A stretch of DNA of 64,000 nt from Gammaproteobacteria bacterium (GTDB taxonomy: Bacteria > Pseudomonadota > Gammaproteobacteria > Xanthomonadales > SZUA-36): NCBI GenBank assembly GCA_021772935.1, contig JAJFLA010000019.1, forward strand, positions 1 through 64,000, read 5' to 3'. Position numbers and translations under genes: made by a program. The notes below the pieces were generated by a model. That model did no database searches. It saw only the letters and a program-made list of their open reading frames with translations, and had not been told where the DNA came from. The first letter of the stretch is position 1, and each line of letters begins with the position of its first letter. This document shows, piece after piece, positions 53,790 to 63,488 of this stretch.

Positions 53790-54314
53790 ATGAAACAGCA
53801 AGACAAACTTGAAGGTATCAGCAAGCCACGACGAATTAAGCATAGCTTTTCACAGTCAATCAAAGGGACGCCTGAGCAGGTATTTCCGTTACTTTGTCCT
53901 GTACGCGAGACTGACTGGATTCCCGACTGGACAACCGATTGGGTGATTTCCAATTCGGGCGTAGCTGAAGTGAACTGCATATTTCAAACACCTCCCCGCC
54001 CGGGGGCGGGGGGAACTGCTTCCATATGGGTGATCACACACCATGATAGGGTAGCAAACGAGGTGGAAATGTTTAAGGTGACACCTGGGTTTACTGTCGG
54101 CAAACTACAAATTTCATTGTTTGCACAAGGCCAGACTGCAACCACCGCAACCATCGCCTATGAGTTCACATCACTGGGACCACTTGGTGATAAGTACTTG
54201 GAAACCTACACGGCGCAATGGTACGAAAAGTTCATGCAGGTCTGGGAAGGGCAGATGAACCATTATCTAGAAACGGGTGAAGTAAGTTCTGATCCTGACT
54301 TGCAATCGGGGTAA
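53790..54314 (+). CDS. SRPBCC (START-like) family protein
   Basis: 174 residues, no signal. The opening strand KHSFSQSIKGTPEQVFPLLC and the C-terminal helix (YTAQWYEKFMQVWEGQMNHY) with the helix-grip layout are typical of the polyketide-cyclase/START superfamily. Such proteins bind hydrophobic ligands. The region LCPVRETDWIPDWTTDWVI is a recurring pattern in the group. It is followed by a small membrane protein 32 bases later. Confidence 0.7.
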   Translation: MKQQDKLEGISKPRRIKHSFSQSIKGTPEQVFPLLCPVRETDWIPDWTTDWVISNSGVAEVNCIFQTPPRPGAGGTASIWVITHHDRVANEVEMFKVTPGFTVGKLQISLFAQGQTATTATIAYEFTSLGPLGDKYLETYTAQWYEKFMQVWEGQMNHYLETGEVSSDPDLQSG

Positions 54315-54346
54315 TCACCAGCATGCCGCAAGAAAGAGGTACTAGT

Positions 54347-54751
54347 ATGAAAATTAATTCAACAGTAATGCTGAGACTCATGTTTATCCTTGGAGCGATA
54401 GTCGATGGCGCGATTGCGGTATCGTGGTTCCTGATCGCATCCGGTGCAAGAGTCCCAAATATACTTAATGGCTATACAGGAAGTGGATCTGACTATGAAT
54501 TGGCGATGTATGTAGGCGCGATGTTTATGACAGGCTGGACCATATTGCTAGCCTGGGGAGGAATAAAACCAGTTGAAAGAAGAGACCTGCTGCTCATTAC
54601 TTCCACACTGCTTTTTCTTTCAGTGATTGGCGAACTCATGTTTTATGGTGACATGCTGGGGGGTGGTGGTTTTGTATTTGGTGCAACGAAACGTGTAGTG
54701 TTGAGTACGGCAGCTACAGCAGTATATTTCTATTCATTTAGAAACCAATAG
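54347..54751 (+). CDS. Small four-helix membrane protein
   Basis: 134 residues from ATG 54347 (AGAGG eight bases upstream); an in-frame ATG at 54323 is less likely. Four membrane helices are predicted, at about 8-28, 48-66, 77-97 and 108-128. Sequence MLRLMFILGAIVDGAIAVSW is similar to uncharacterised membrane proteins of the same size. It probably shares a transcript with the SRPBCC gene. Confidence 0.65.
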   Translation: MKINSTVMLRLMFILGAIVDGAIAVSWFLIASGARVPNILNGYTGSGSDYELAMYVGAMFMTGWTILLAWGGIKPVERRDLLLITSTLLFLSVIGELMFYGDMLGGGGFVFGATKRVVLSTAATAVYFYSFRNQ

Positions 54752-55116
54752 AATCCATACAACGGATGACGAAGCCGTCAACATATCGAAAAAACTATGA
54801 TTATGAAAGTAAAAACGACTGCAGTAGAAATGAGTCACCTAAAGTAGGCGCTTTAGGCGAATGGGGGCGCGGCGGTCTAAGCCGGAAAAGCGATGGGGGA
54901 TTACCCAAACCACTCTATGATTCTGTTGAATTCAGCTTTAGTTTTGCCGTGAATGAAATTATTGCTGCTAACAGTAGTGTGTTTGATAAATTTTAGGCGC
55001 GTTTTTAATTAATTTTCGGGAATTTTTTGCATTTCATCATGCGGTTGTGGCACTTTATACCTAAGCTGATGTTCATTCAGCACAATCGCCTGCAACCCAA
55101 ATTAAGGAAATAGAAA
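54752..55116. other. Intergenic region upstream of the haemoglobin gene
   Basis: A 76-codon plus-strand frame at 54766-54996 has no recognisable domain and no ribosome site, so it is left out. The remaining sequence is AT-rich and holds the haemoglobin promoter; I saw no clear FNR or NsrR site. Confidence 0.4.
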
Positions 55117-55485
55117 ATGACAGACTCTCTTTACTCTCGACTCGGTGGCTATGACGGAATCGCAATGTTCGCAACAACCCTCGTGGGTCAGGCGCAAAAG
55201 GATGAACTCCTTGGGCGGTTCTGGACCAATCGTGGCGAGGACCGAATCGATCGCGAGGTCCAGCTCCTGATCGACTATCTCGTCAAAGAGACTGGCGGAC
55301 AGATGTACTACACCGGTCGCGATATGGCACTTTCTCACCAGGGCATGGGGATCACTGAAGTGGACTGGAGTCGTTTCATTGAGATCGTGACGAGCGTTGC
55401 CGGTGAACTGGGTGTTGGCCCGACAGAAGGTGGTGAAGTTATGGATTTCCTGAACAGCCTCAAGGCCGATATCGTTACTGCGTAG
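55117..55485 (+). CDS. Group I truncated haemoglobin
   Basis: 122 residues, right length for trHbN. The opening LYSRLGGYDGIAMF is the family N-terminus. YTGRDMALSHQGMGIT carries the proximal His74. The pattern of two-over-two helices with Gly pairs fits. It binds oxygen or nitric oxide and may detoxify nitric oxide. AAGGAAAT precedes the ATG. It stands alone. Confidence 0.9.
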   Translation: MTDSLYSRLGGYDGIAMFATTLVGQAQKDELLGRFWTNRGEDRIDREVQLLIDYLVKETGGQMYYTGRDMALSHQGMGITEVDWSRFIEIVTSVAGELGVGPTEGGEVMDFLNSLKADIVTA

Positions 55486-55735
55486 CCTGGGTCGGGAACA
55501 TGGGATGATTTTCCCGGCTGGCATCAAGTCACTCATCTCGTAATTCTTACCAGAAAGTACCCGCGCCATCAAACAAATTACAGATTTCATCTCCAGCCAT
55601 ACCGGCTGGTCGAAAGGGTCTGGGAGGTTGTAATACCTCCCAGACTGTTTGGTGATGGCAAAGCTTCCAGGCAGCCCTTCTGCCTAAGCTGAAAAAATAA
55701 CCAGGGTCGTTCTCCTGGCCTTCTTATTTCTTGCC

Positions 55736-56725
55736 CTAATCCTGGCTGTCGTCATCGCTATCATCATCGTCAGCACTGTCATCGCTGTCATCGCTGTCAT
55801 CGCTGTCATCATCGTCAGCACTGTATAACTCATTGTCTGAAAACTCGTTCACATCAGCCAGAGAGTCCGGCGTCAGGGCGATTGACTGCAAGGTACATTC
55901 CAGCTCGTTGTCTGTGATGATATTGTCAAATATATAAGGACCACCCGGTGGTGCTACCGCTTCTGTCAACTCGATTCCGACGATATCAACAACATCGGGC
56001 GTGTCACTCGACATGCAGACTTTATTGTCAACCACAAGGTTATTGATCATCATTTCAGTTCCAGCACTGCCCCAGCGCCAGTCCGCGAAAAGAACAATCC
56101 CCGATCCGGCGTAGCCTCCCCCATCACCTGCCCACACGTGAAGTGTGCCGCTTATTTTATTTTTCGACACCACATTGTTTTCGACAATGCCACCAAATCG
56201 ATCAGCGATAAGAATGCCAATGCCGCCACCATTACGGGTACGCAAATCCAAAATGCTGTTTTTGTAGATCAGCCATCCACTTCCACCCCAGTTACTGATC
56301 GCCTGAATCGCGTTGAGGAACTTGTTCTTTTCAACAAGTACATCGCTGGGACCTCTGCTCATGATCGGGAATTCTACATTGTCGAACGTGAAGCCCTTGA
56401 TCTTGGTTCCATCACCCCCGGCACTCAACTGGAAACCAATATACAGGCCGCAACATAGCTCTGGACCCGTTGTTATGGTGGCACCTTCCTTACCCTTGAG
56501 GCTGACATTCTTATCAATGTTCGCACCCGCATAGCTGCCCGCCCGAACAACGATGGTATCGCCATCAAAGGCCGCCACTACCGCAGACTGGATATCCGCG
56601 AAGTCCGCAGGATCGTCATCATCTACAGTAATGGTGTCTGCGAATACGGAACCCGCAAACAAGGCAAGTGTTGTCATGACCATTGCAGCGTAAGCGGCAA
56701 TGTAGTCCAATTTCCAGTATTTCAT
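55736..56725 (-). CDS. Secreted right-handed beta-helix protein with acidic tail
   Basis: 329 residues; GAGGAG seven bases upstream fixes the ATG. Signal peptide about 1-29 (AAYAAMVMTTLALFAGSVFA). The body (about 32-290) is a NosD/pectate-lyase-type parallel beta-helix: DFADIQSAVVAAFDGDTIVV is the usual entry, then repeated strands like GGIGILIADRFGGIVENNVV. The tail (about 297-329) is almost only Asp and Ser, encoded by 9-bp CATCGCTGT-type repeats. The tail may bind calcium. No catalytic site is evident, so it may be structural. Confidence 0.75.
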   Translation of the reverse strand: MKYWKLDYIAAYAAMVMTTLALFAGSVFADTITVDDDDPADFADIQSAVVAAFDGDTIVVRAGSYAGANIDKNVSLKGKEGATITTGPELCCGLYIGFQLSAGGDGTKIKGFTFDNVEFPIMSRGPSDVLVEKNKFLNAIQAISNWGGSGWLIYKNSILDLRTRNGGGIGILIADRFGGIVENNVVSKNKISGTLHVWAGDGGGYAGSGIVLFADWRWGSAGTEMMINNLVVDNKVCMSSDTPDVVDIVGIELTEAVAPPGGPYIFDNIITDNELECTLQSIALTPDSLADVNEFSDNELYSADDDDSDDSDDSDDSADDDDSDDDSQD

Positions 56726-57016
56726 GTTTGACTCCTCATGTAATTGATCACCCGGCTATCACACTTTTTATTAAGCGCCAGCGTGGCGAACGACCCGCAG
56801 CCAGACTGCGTTACGATTTTTCAATGGGGCAGTTAACGGAGAACACGTAACCTGTATGCATCTGCACCCAAAGCATCCGTGCTAAACACATTTCTTCCTG
56901 AACACTCGAGTATGCACTTATGTTGAAAGAAAAGCCAAAAATGCGATGGGGATCCCAGCTATTCGGCACATTTCGTTTAGCACCATGGATGTCATGGACA
57001 TCCTATACGTTATATA

Positions 57017-59062
57017 ATGTTTGGGATGTCTGACGCCTCCTTCAATGGTGACCATAGCCGGTTCAAACAGCTATTCGATTTGTCGCCGGACCCAACCTGG
57101 ATCATCGACGGCAATCGGTTTGTCGAATGCAATGAAGCGGCCGTGCGCACCCTGGGCTACACCAACCGCGACGAATTTCTGAACGTCCATCCTTCGAAAC
57201 TCTCGCCGCCCAACCAACCCAACGGGGAAGACTCCTTCGTCAAAGCGGAACGTATGATGGCCCTTGCAAAAGACAAGGGTCTGCATAGATTCGAATGGAT
57301 ACATACCAGGGCGGACGCCACGAATTTTGTCGCAGAGGTTACCCTATCGGCAATCGAACTTGGTGGTAGGCAAATCATCTACTGTGTTTGGCGCGATATC
57401 ACCGAACGCAAACGGTCCGAGGACGCGCTGCGGCAAAGTGAGGCACACAAACGTACATTGCTCAACACATTACCTGATCTGGTCTGGTTAAAAGATACGC
57501 AGGGCATATACCTGAGCTGCAACTTCAGGTTCGCGCAATTTATGGGTCTGAAGGAAGACGAAATCGTGGGGAAGTCAGGTTATGAGCTGCTGGACCAGGA
57601 ACTGGCAGATTTTAATCATAGCCAGGATCAGACAGCCATGACCAGTGGCAAGCCTGTCCATCACAAGGATGAAGTTGTTTTCGCTGATGACGGCCATACC
57701 GAGACACTCGAATTAACCAAGGTGCCCATGTTTGATGCCGACGACAAGATCGTGGGTATATTGGGTGTCGCCCACGATATTACTGAGCACAAACGGCGTA
57801 ATGAAGAACTTGACCAGCACCGTCATCACCTCGAGGAACTGGTGAATGAGCGCACTTCGGAGCTAGCTGAAGCACAGCACCATGCGGAGGCTGCTAATTA
57901 TGCAAAGAGTGCCTTTCTGGCCAATATGAGTCACGAGATCCGCACCCCCATGAACGCCATCCTCGGGCTTACCCACCTGCTACAGCAAGCCGGTGTGACA
58001 CAGGAGCAGAAGCATCAGCTCACCAAGATCGACAACTCCGCTGCACACCTGCTGTCCATCCTCAATAACATCCTCGACCTGTCCAAGATTGAGGCGGGCA
58101 AGCTGACTCTGGAAAAGACGGATTTCCACCTGGGCGCGTTCTTCGATCAAATCCAATCAATGTACAGCGAGCAAGTCAAAGCCATGGGCGTGACCATGGA
58201 AACAGACCTGAACGATGTACCGGTATGGTTGCGGGGTGATCTGACCCGTCTGCACCAGGCCCTGCTTAACTACATTGGCAATGCGATCAAGTTCACCAAG
58301 CAAGGTACGATCTCACTACGCGCAAAAATACTGGAAGAGATGAATGACGAGATGCTGATACGTTTCGAGGTACAGGATAGCGGTATCGGTATTGAGCCAG
58401 ACAAGCTGACCAACTTGTTCAAAGCCTTTGAACAGGCCGATGTCTCCACAACCCGCGTATATGGCGGTACCGGTCTTGGCTTGGTCATCACCAAGCGGCT
58501 GGCGCAACTGATGGGGGGCGAAGTGGGGGCGGAAAGCGAACCGGGTAAGGGCAGCACCTTCTGGCTCACCGTCCAACTTGGCCATGGCCATCCTGTCATG
58601 CAGGACGTACCATCTTCAACAGAAGCGGTCACCAGGACGACGCTGAGCTCCAATCATCACGGTTCACAGATCTTGCTGGCAGAAGATAACACCATCAACA
58701 GCGAAGTGGCGGTGGCACTACTCAGCAGTGCAGGTCTGGTGGTAGATACGGCGGAAAACGGCCGGGAGGCTGTAGATAAGGTTCGCACCACCGCTTATGA
58801 CCTGGTCCTGATGGATATCCAGATGCCGGAGATGGATGGTCTGGAGGCAACCCGCATGATCCGTTCCATGGCTGGTTCCAGTGCCAGCCATAAAGACCTG
58901 CCGATCCTGGCGATGACCGCAAATGTCTTTGCAGAAGATCGTAAGGCCTGTCTGGAGGCCGGCATGAATGACTTCATCTCCAAGCCGATCGATCCCAAAA
59001 ACCTGTTCACGACGCTCGCCAGATGGTTGCCCGAGCAAGTCACTGTTGAAGCGAATGACTGA
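57017..59062 (+). CDS. PAS-PAS hybrid sensor histidine kinase
   Basis: 681 residues from ATG 57017; ATG 57026 is an alternative, and a TATAAT sequence overlaps the first. PAS 1 covers about 12-135 ([20 protein letters not shown]), PAS 2 about 145-260 ([11 protein letters not shown] end). A short coiled coil leads to the H box [20 protein letters not shown], the ATPase domain with [25 protein letters not shown], and a receiver (about 550-670) with [19 protein letters not shown] 2 and the kinase core closely follow the PocR-type kinase at 43903, but the PocR domain is missing. Soluble, no membrane helix. Confidence 0.93.
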   Translation: MFGMSDASFNGDHSRFKQLFDLSPDPTWIIDGNRFVECNEAAVRTLGYTNRDEFLNVHPSKLSPPNQPNGEDSFVKAERMMALAKDKGLHRFEWIHTRADATNFVAEVTLSAIELGGRQIIYCVWRDITERKRSEDALRQSEAHKRTLLNTLPDLVWLKDTQGIYLSCNFRFAQFMGLKEDEIVGKSGYELLDQELADFNHSQDQTAMTSGKPVHHKDEVVFADDGHTETLELTKVPMFDADDKIVGILGVAHDITEHKRRNEELDQHRHHLEELVNERTSELAEAQHHAEAANYAKSAFLANMSHEIRTPMNAILGLTHLLQQAGVTQEQKHQLTKIDNSAAHLLSILNNILDLSKIEAGKLTLEKTDFHLGAFFDQIQSMYSEQVKAMGVTMETDLNDVPVWLRGDLTRLHQALLNYIGNAIKFTKQGTISLRAKILEEMNDEMLIRFEVQDSGIGIEPDKLTNLFKAFEQADVSTTRVYGGTGLGLVITKRLAQLMGGEVGAESEPGKGSTFWLTVQLGHGHPVMQDVPSSTEAVTRTTLSSNHHGSQILLAEDNTINSEVAVALLSSAGLVVDTAENGREAVDKVRTTAYDLVLMDIQMPEMDGLEATRMIRSMAGSSASHKDLPILAMTANVFAEDRKACLEAGMNDFISKPIDPKNLFTTLARWLPEQVTVEAND

Positions 59063-59151
59063 AAACTGACTTGGTGACCTGACCTCTACTTTTGAAGGCG
59101 GTTAAAAAAGGGAGGATCACCCTATTGACACAAATTCACTCCTGTCAAACA

Positions 59152-60003
59152 CTAGCGAAATAGCGCCAAAAAATCTGCCGGTGCGGGAGTTTCAAATACC
59201 AGTGGCTTATTCGTTCCCGGTTTGGTGATACTCAGCCGCAAGGCGTGGAGGCCCATTCGTATACCAGCCATGCCATATCGTTGGTCGCCTACGACCGAGT
59301 GTCCCAGCCATGCCAGGTGGGCTCGTATCTGATGCTGGCGGCCGGTTTCCAGTTCTACCCGTAACAGAGTTCGCTGACCAACGCTGCGTTCGGTGGTGAA
59401 ATGGGTCACCGCGCGCTTGGCGTCTGGATGCGGCCCGACATGCATCTGGTAGATTTCCGGGTCGAGACGCAACGGCTGATCGATGATGCCCGCCGCAGGC
59501 TTTGGGCAACCCTCCACGATCGCAAGGTAGGTTTTTTCCGCGGCCTTCCACCCCTTCATCACCGCCTCCCGCATCTCCCGGGAGGTCGCGAAGAGCAGTA
59601 CCCCGGAAGTATCGCGATCAATTCGGTGCACCGGCCACAGTCTGATCGTCTTGCTACGACGCGACAGCTGGTCACGGAGTATGCCCAGCGCATGGGGCTC
59701 CTTACTTTTTAGGGCACCAACCGACAACAAGCCGGCAGGTTTATTGATGGCGATCAGGTCCCGATCCTTATAGAGGATGTCGAGCTGCGGCCGCAAACTG
59801 AAAGCGCCTCGGGCGGAGGCTTCGACAACCACCTGGTCGCCCAGCAGCAGGTCGTGGTCATGTTGGGTAGTCTGCTCGCCGTTAACCCTGACGCAACCGC
59901 TTTTAAGGCGCTGCTTGATCGTGCTCCGCGACCAACCCTGAAGCTGGATGGCAAGGAACGGTAGTAGTGTGGTGTTCGCCTTGACCGTTAGTCTATCTGA
60001 CAT
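59152..60003 (-). CDS. RluA-family pseudouridine synthase
   Basis: 283 residues. An S4 RNA-binding domain is at about 15-70 (LQGWSRSTIKQRLKSGCVRV). The catalytic motif PVHRIDRDTSGVLLFA contains the family Asp in HRIDRDTSG. ETGRQHQIRAHLAWLGHSVVG is the second family motif. It converts uridine to pseudouridine in rRNA or tRNA; which site is not determinable from sequence. Confidence 0.92.
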   Translation of the reverse strand: MSDRLTVKANTTLLPFLAIQLQGWSRSTIKQRLKSGCVRVNGEQTTQHDHDLLLGDQVVVEASARGAFSLRPQLDILYKDRDLIAINKPAGLLSVGALKSKEPHALGILRDQLSRRSKTIRLWPVHRIDRDTSGVLLFATSREMREAVMKGWKAAEKTYLAIVEGCPKPAAGIIDQPLRLDPEIYQMHVGPHPDAKRAVTHFTTERSVGQRTLLRVELETGRQHQIRAHLAWLGHSVVGDQRYGMAGIRMGLHALRLSITKPGTNKPLVFETPAPADFLALFR

Positions 60004-60084
60004 TGGCGATTGCCTTGTAAGAATGAATCACGACTTCATCGAGATCAACAACTACATCTTCAAGCAACACGGGGGACACTGAGT

Positions 60085-61161
60085 TTAGAGGCACCCAAGT
60101 TCCGCGGCCGAAAGACCATCAATCCCAAGCGTCTCCGGTGTACGTAACGCCTCGCCGGCATAGTCTCGATTCATCAGAACGGAAGTGAGCTGGATCATGG
60201 CGTCTATGGTAGGCGTCTCAACATTGATTTGGCGCGCAAGCCGGGACATAAACACCAGGCCGTAGCCAACATCCTCGTTCAAATAGCGGTGATCCAGTTG
60301 CGGTTGGGCACCAATACCGAGAAAACCCGGTGCATTGCGATAACCGGTGCCGTAGTTGTCTTCCAGCATGTAGCCCTGCCGCATTCCCATTATCGGATCG
60401 GGCAATACGATTATTCCCAGTTTCGCACCAATGTTGATCCGTTCCTGATCCAGAGCCTCGATCATACGTCCGGTTGAATCACTGACGCCTTCTTCGTAAA
60501 ACAGAAAGTCCCCGCCGGTACCTTCAATACGAGCCGAATTGGCCAGGGTTACCGCCGGGTGAATAATCGGATTAGCGTTTTGCAGGCTGGTTTGAAGAAC
60601 ACTCTGCGCTGGCTCCATGCTTGGATATACATCAGATATGAGCCGCAAGATGTCGTTGGTATGCCTATTGGGTAGAGCGGCCAGCAGGTTACCCGCCTTG
60701 AGCTTCAAGAACACGCGAACATGGCCGGGCGTTACCAGACGAACGGCGTAGTGCAGCGTCGATGTCTCCGCAACCCGTATTGAGTCGTCTTCCAGTGCGA
60801 TTCCCGCAGCTTGTTTAAAAGCCAACGCCCCGCCACAAGAACTGGGGCTGACGATTACAGTCTGCCCGGGGCGTAGTATTCCAGCCACGGCCTTGCCGAA
60901 TGGCTCCGTGCTGTATGCAGGTCCAACCACATAGATTAGTTCCGCGTCTTTCAGTGCCTCGTCAATGTCATGACCCGCATAGGCTACATTTGCGGAGCCT
61001 GAGATATCACCTTCTGCGGTAATGCATTTCTTTTCGTTGATGGCCTCGATGTTTTCTGGAAATTGCGGGAAATCGAAAAGCCTAACCTCATGCCCGTGAA
61101 ATGCACAATCAAACGCGATGGTTGTGCCACCCGCTCCCGCTCCCAATACCGCAATTTTCAT
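60085..61161 (-). CDS. NAD/NADP octopine/opine dehydrogenase family protein
   Basis: 358 residues. The N-terminal Rossmann motif is VLGAGAGGTTIAFD, and the second domain contains NPIIHPAVTLANSARIE, the signature of the octopine-dehydrogenase family, with the catalytic His. Members reduce Schiff bases between an amino acid and a keto acid, or reduce related substrates. The start is preceded by GGAGGCTAAT. No transporter or metallophore gene is adjacent, so the substrate is open. Confidence 0.85.
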   Translation of the reverse strand: MKIAVLGAGAGGTTIAFDCAFHGHEVRLFDFPQFPENIEAINEKKCITAEGDISGSANVAYAGHDIDEALKDAELIYVVGPAYSTEPFGKAVAGILRPGQTVIVSPSSCGGALAFKQAAGIALEDDSIRVAETSTLHYAVRLVTPGHVRVFLKLKAGNLLAALPNRHTNDILRLISDVYPSMEPAQSVLQTSLQNANPIIHPAVTLANSARIEGTGGDFLFYEEGVSDSTGRMIEALDQERINIGAKLGIIVLPDPIMGMRQGYMLEDNYGTGYRNAPGFLGIGAQPQLDHRYLNEDVGYGLVFMSRLARQINVETPTIDAMIQLTSVLMNRDYAGEALRTPETLGIDGLSAAELGCL

Positions 61162-61305
61162 TATTAGCCTCCGTAGCTATTCTTCAAAACTATACCACGC
61201 TAATGGCCGGGTGCTGCTATTTGGGGCATTGTTATTTGGGGCGCTAAAATATGTGCCTCACCACTATCTGCTTTATTACCAATATCAGACATTCAAGAGT
61301 AGTTG

Positions 61306-62373
61306 CTATCGACTATTTTTACCTTTCAAGGTTGACTTAATTAACTTGCCAAAAGCCTTGTCTTTCTTTCTTTTTTCGGAGTAAGACATTTCGTTAAATG
61401 CTGACTCTTTCCTCAGTTTTATATAGTTTTTCCAACGCTGTTCATCCAATTTTCCTTTTTCTATGGCCCCCAATATTGCACAACCCTTTTCGGTGGTATG
61501 GGAGCAATTACCAAACTTGCAGCGCTGGACCAGCTCTAGTATTTCTGAAAATGTTTCGTCAAGACCAGTATCAACAGACACGCTGCCAAGTTCTCTCATT
61601 CCAGGGGTGTCAATTAGCAGGGCTCCATTTTCTAGCTGTATAAGTTCTCGGCTTGTAGTGGTGTGCCTGCCTTTGCTGTCTTTTTGCCTCACAGATTGTG
61701 TTTCAAATTGTTCGGTGCCCAAGATACTATTAATTAGGGTCGTTTTCCCAACACCAGATGAACCGAGCAAACAGTAGGTATGCCCAGGTAATAAAAGGCT
61801 TTTGATTGTATTTATATTTTCTCCGCTCTTATTACTAAATGCCACTACAGTAGTTTGACGGGCAATACTCAAAATATTCCCTTTTATTTCCTCAAGCTCA
61901 TCCTGAGAAATGAGATCGCACTTGCTCAGTAGTACTACCGGAGCAATTTGGCTTTCGCTAACCATTACAAGGTATCGCTCCAACCTTCTAAGACTTAGAT
62001 CGTGATCTACAGATTGAATAATAAAGGCAAGATCAATATTTGCTGCAATTAACTGATAATCTATTATTTTTCCGGCCGTTTTTCTTTTTAACAACGATTT
62101 TCTGGGTACCACCCCATGGATTATGGCCTGAGAGTCATCGTCATAAAAATCAGCATATATCCAATCTCCAGTTGTTGGCAGGTCTGAAGAAGAGCTCGCC
62201 GTGTAGAACAAACTCCCCGATAACTCGGCAAATGCTTCCCCACGACCTTTTGTTACTACAAAGCTACCCTTGTGTACTGAAACCACACGCGCAACTTCAT
62301 GAGCGGCTGATTTTTCAACATCAATCTGGCTACGAAACCAGTCGTTATACCCCACTCTTTCCAAGCTATTCAT
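61306..62373 (-). CDS. rsgA: Small ribosomal subunit biogenesis GTPase RsgA
   Basis: 355 residues. The circularly permuted GTPase has LLSKCDL (G4), GSSGVGKTTLINSILG (G1) and IDTPGMREL (G3) in the order usual for RsgA. The OB fold is N-terminal, and the zinc site is CKFGNCSHTTEKGC near the C-terminus. It helps mature the 30S subunit. Length and motif order are normal, so it is probably functional. Confidence 0.95.
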   Translation of the reverse strand: MNSLERVGYNDWFRSQIDVEKSAAHEVARVVSVHKGSFVVTKGRGEAFAELSGSLFYTASSSSDLPTTGDWIYADFYDDDSQAIIHGVVPRKSLLKRKTAGKIIDYQLIAANIDLAFIIQSVDHDLSLRRLERYLVMVSESQIAPVVLLSKCDLISQDELEEIKGNILSIARQTTVVAFSNKSGENINTIKSLLLPGHTYCLLGSSGVGKTTLINSILGTEQFETQSVRQKDSKGRHTTTSRELIQLENGALLIDTPGMRELGSVSVDTGLDETFSEILELVQRCKFGNCSHTTEKGCAILGAIEKGKLDEQRWKNYIKLRKESAFNEMSYSEKRKKDKAFGKLIKSTLKGKNSR

Positions 62374-62472
62374 AATTCTGCTTACAACGCGTTCCGCACC
62401 AATTCAAGAATAAATCCAAATACTGCCATTATAAATTAAGGCAATCCGAATCAACGAGCACAATATCCACGT

Positions 62473-62931
62473 TCAACTGGGCTTGATGGAGTCCTTGATG
62501 CTGTCTTCAGAAATGCTTTCGATGGAAGATAACCTTTCGATGAGCGTTGAGGCGTCGTCCAGGGCGGTATCAAAATAAGCCAACACTTCCTTATCGAAAG
62601 CTTCACTTCTCAGGGCTTCCAATTTGAATAGCTGCATCTGGTTGAGCAGATTATTGAGTATGTGATGTGTGGCATATACAGTTGACCTGTATATGTCTTG
62701 AGCCTCCAGTTCTCTTTCTTTCTTAACAATCGACCGAACATGAAAATCAGCGAAAAATCCAAACAGGACAATCAGTAGGCAAATCACAATTCGCATCCAT
62801 AACTCGTTAATATCGGTAGGTATCCATTCAAACCCCGGTTCTCCATACCCGAAGTGATGCAAGGATGAATCAAAAAACCAATAAATAAGGGCTACCAGGA
62901 TGCCAATGATAAAATACAGGTATTTATTCAT
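62473..62931 (-). CDS. Kinase-like membrane protein without an ATPase domain
   Basis: 152 residues from ATG 62931, which overlaps the upstream PAS stop (TGATG). Two membrane helices (about 3-18 and 45-65). The cytoplasmic part YATHHILNNLLNQMQLFKLE looks like the H box region of a HisKA-type helix (His followed by NN). A second helix (FDTALDDASTLIERLSSIES) gives the two-helix DHp layout. No ATP-binding domain follows, so it cannot phosphorylate itself. It may accept phosphate or dimerise with a partner. Confidence 0.6.
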   Translation of the reverse strand: MNKYLYFIIGILVALIYWFFDSSLHHFGYGEPGFEWIPTDINELWMRIVICLLIVLFGFFADFHVRSIVKKERELEAQDIYRSTVYATHHILNNLLNQMQLFKLEALRSEAFDKEVLAYFDTALDDASTLIERLSSIESISEDSIKDSIKPS

Positions 62932-63125
62932 CAGCTCGAACCGGGAGACGGGTTGCCAAACACATCCCGTGCAGAAAGTAATTCCCAACAACTCTTGCCC
63001 AGTACCTGGGATTCAGTAAAGCCAAAGGTTCGCTCTGCTGCCTGATTCCAAACCACAATCCGCCCGTTACGATCCACTGCATAAGCGGTTTCGCTGGTAC
63101 TGAACAGTTTGTCTGTTGCGATCAT
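62931..63125 (-). pseudogene. Truncated PAS-domain regulator
   Basis: 64 residues: FSTSETAYAVDRNGRIVVWN then QAAERTFGFTESQVLGKSCW and LLSARDVFGN, a PAS fold that stops abruptly at SPGSS. In the PAS-LuxR regulators I recall, the same sequence goes on with Cys-containing residues and a helix-turn-helix. Here these are gone, and the stop overlaps the next start. Probably a cut-off regulator; a stand-alone PAS protein is the alternative. Confidence 0.5.
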
Positions 63126-63488
63126 GGCTTAGTGACTGCCCCCCTCGCCTAAACAATTGTAGTTAAAGGGCGATTGCTATTAAAACATACTAACCACATA
63201 AAGCCGAATTGATTAAACGTTGCACGCCCATTAAAACGATGTGCGCAATCAAAATATATGAATGGCCGCTTGTGGCCGGTCCGCCCCCTTTTCGAACGCA
63301 TAAATGTTAGCGGACTCAGGCACTTAACTCTGACCTCATATTTTCCAATCTGGACAACTGGATTTGATAAAGGGGTTGGATTCAGTTTACGATAAAGGAG
63401 TCGGAACCAATTGAGGCAGCTAAATTGGTTCCGACCGGTTTAGTGAACAAGACACATTTAACTAACAAACAAAAAACAGGCCTCAACA
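63126..63488. other. Intergenic region with a hairpin and direct repeats
   Basis: It separates the PAS gene and the secreted protein, which diverge. GATAAAGGGGTTGGA (63367-63381) and GATAAAGGAGTCGGA (63391-63405) are imperfect direct repeats. A 13-bp inverted repeat at 63400-63435 is described separately. No gene is seen. Confidence 0.5.
63400..63435 (+). promoter_or_regulatory. 13-bp inverted repeat upstream of the last gene
   Basis: GTCGGAACCAATT (63400-63412) and AATTGGTTCCGAC (63423-63435), perfect, loop of ten bases. It ends 53 bases before the ATG at 63489, without a T-run. Possible operator or leader hairpin. Confidence 0.6.

Noticed and set aside
54766-54996. 76-codon plus-strand frame before the haemoglobin gene
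   Set aside because: No ribosome site or family; charged start and ambiguous composition.
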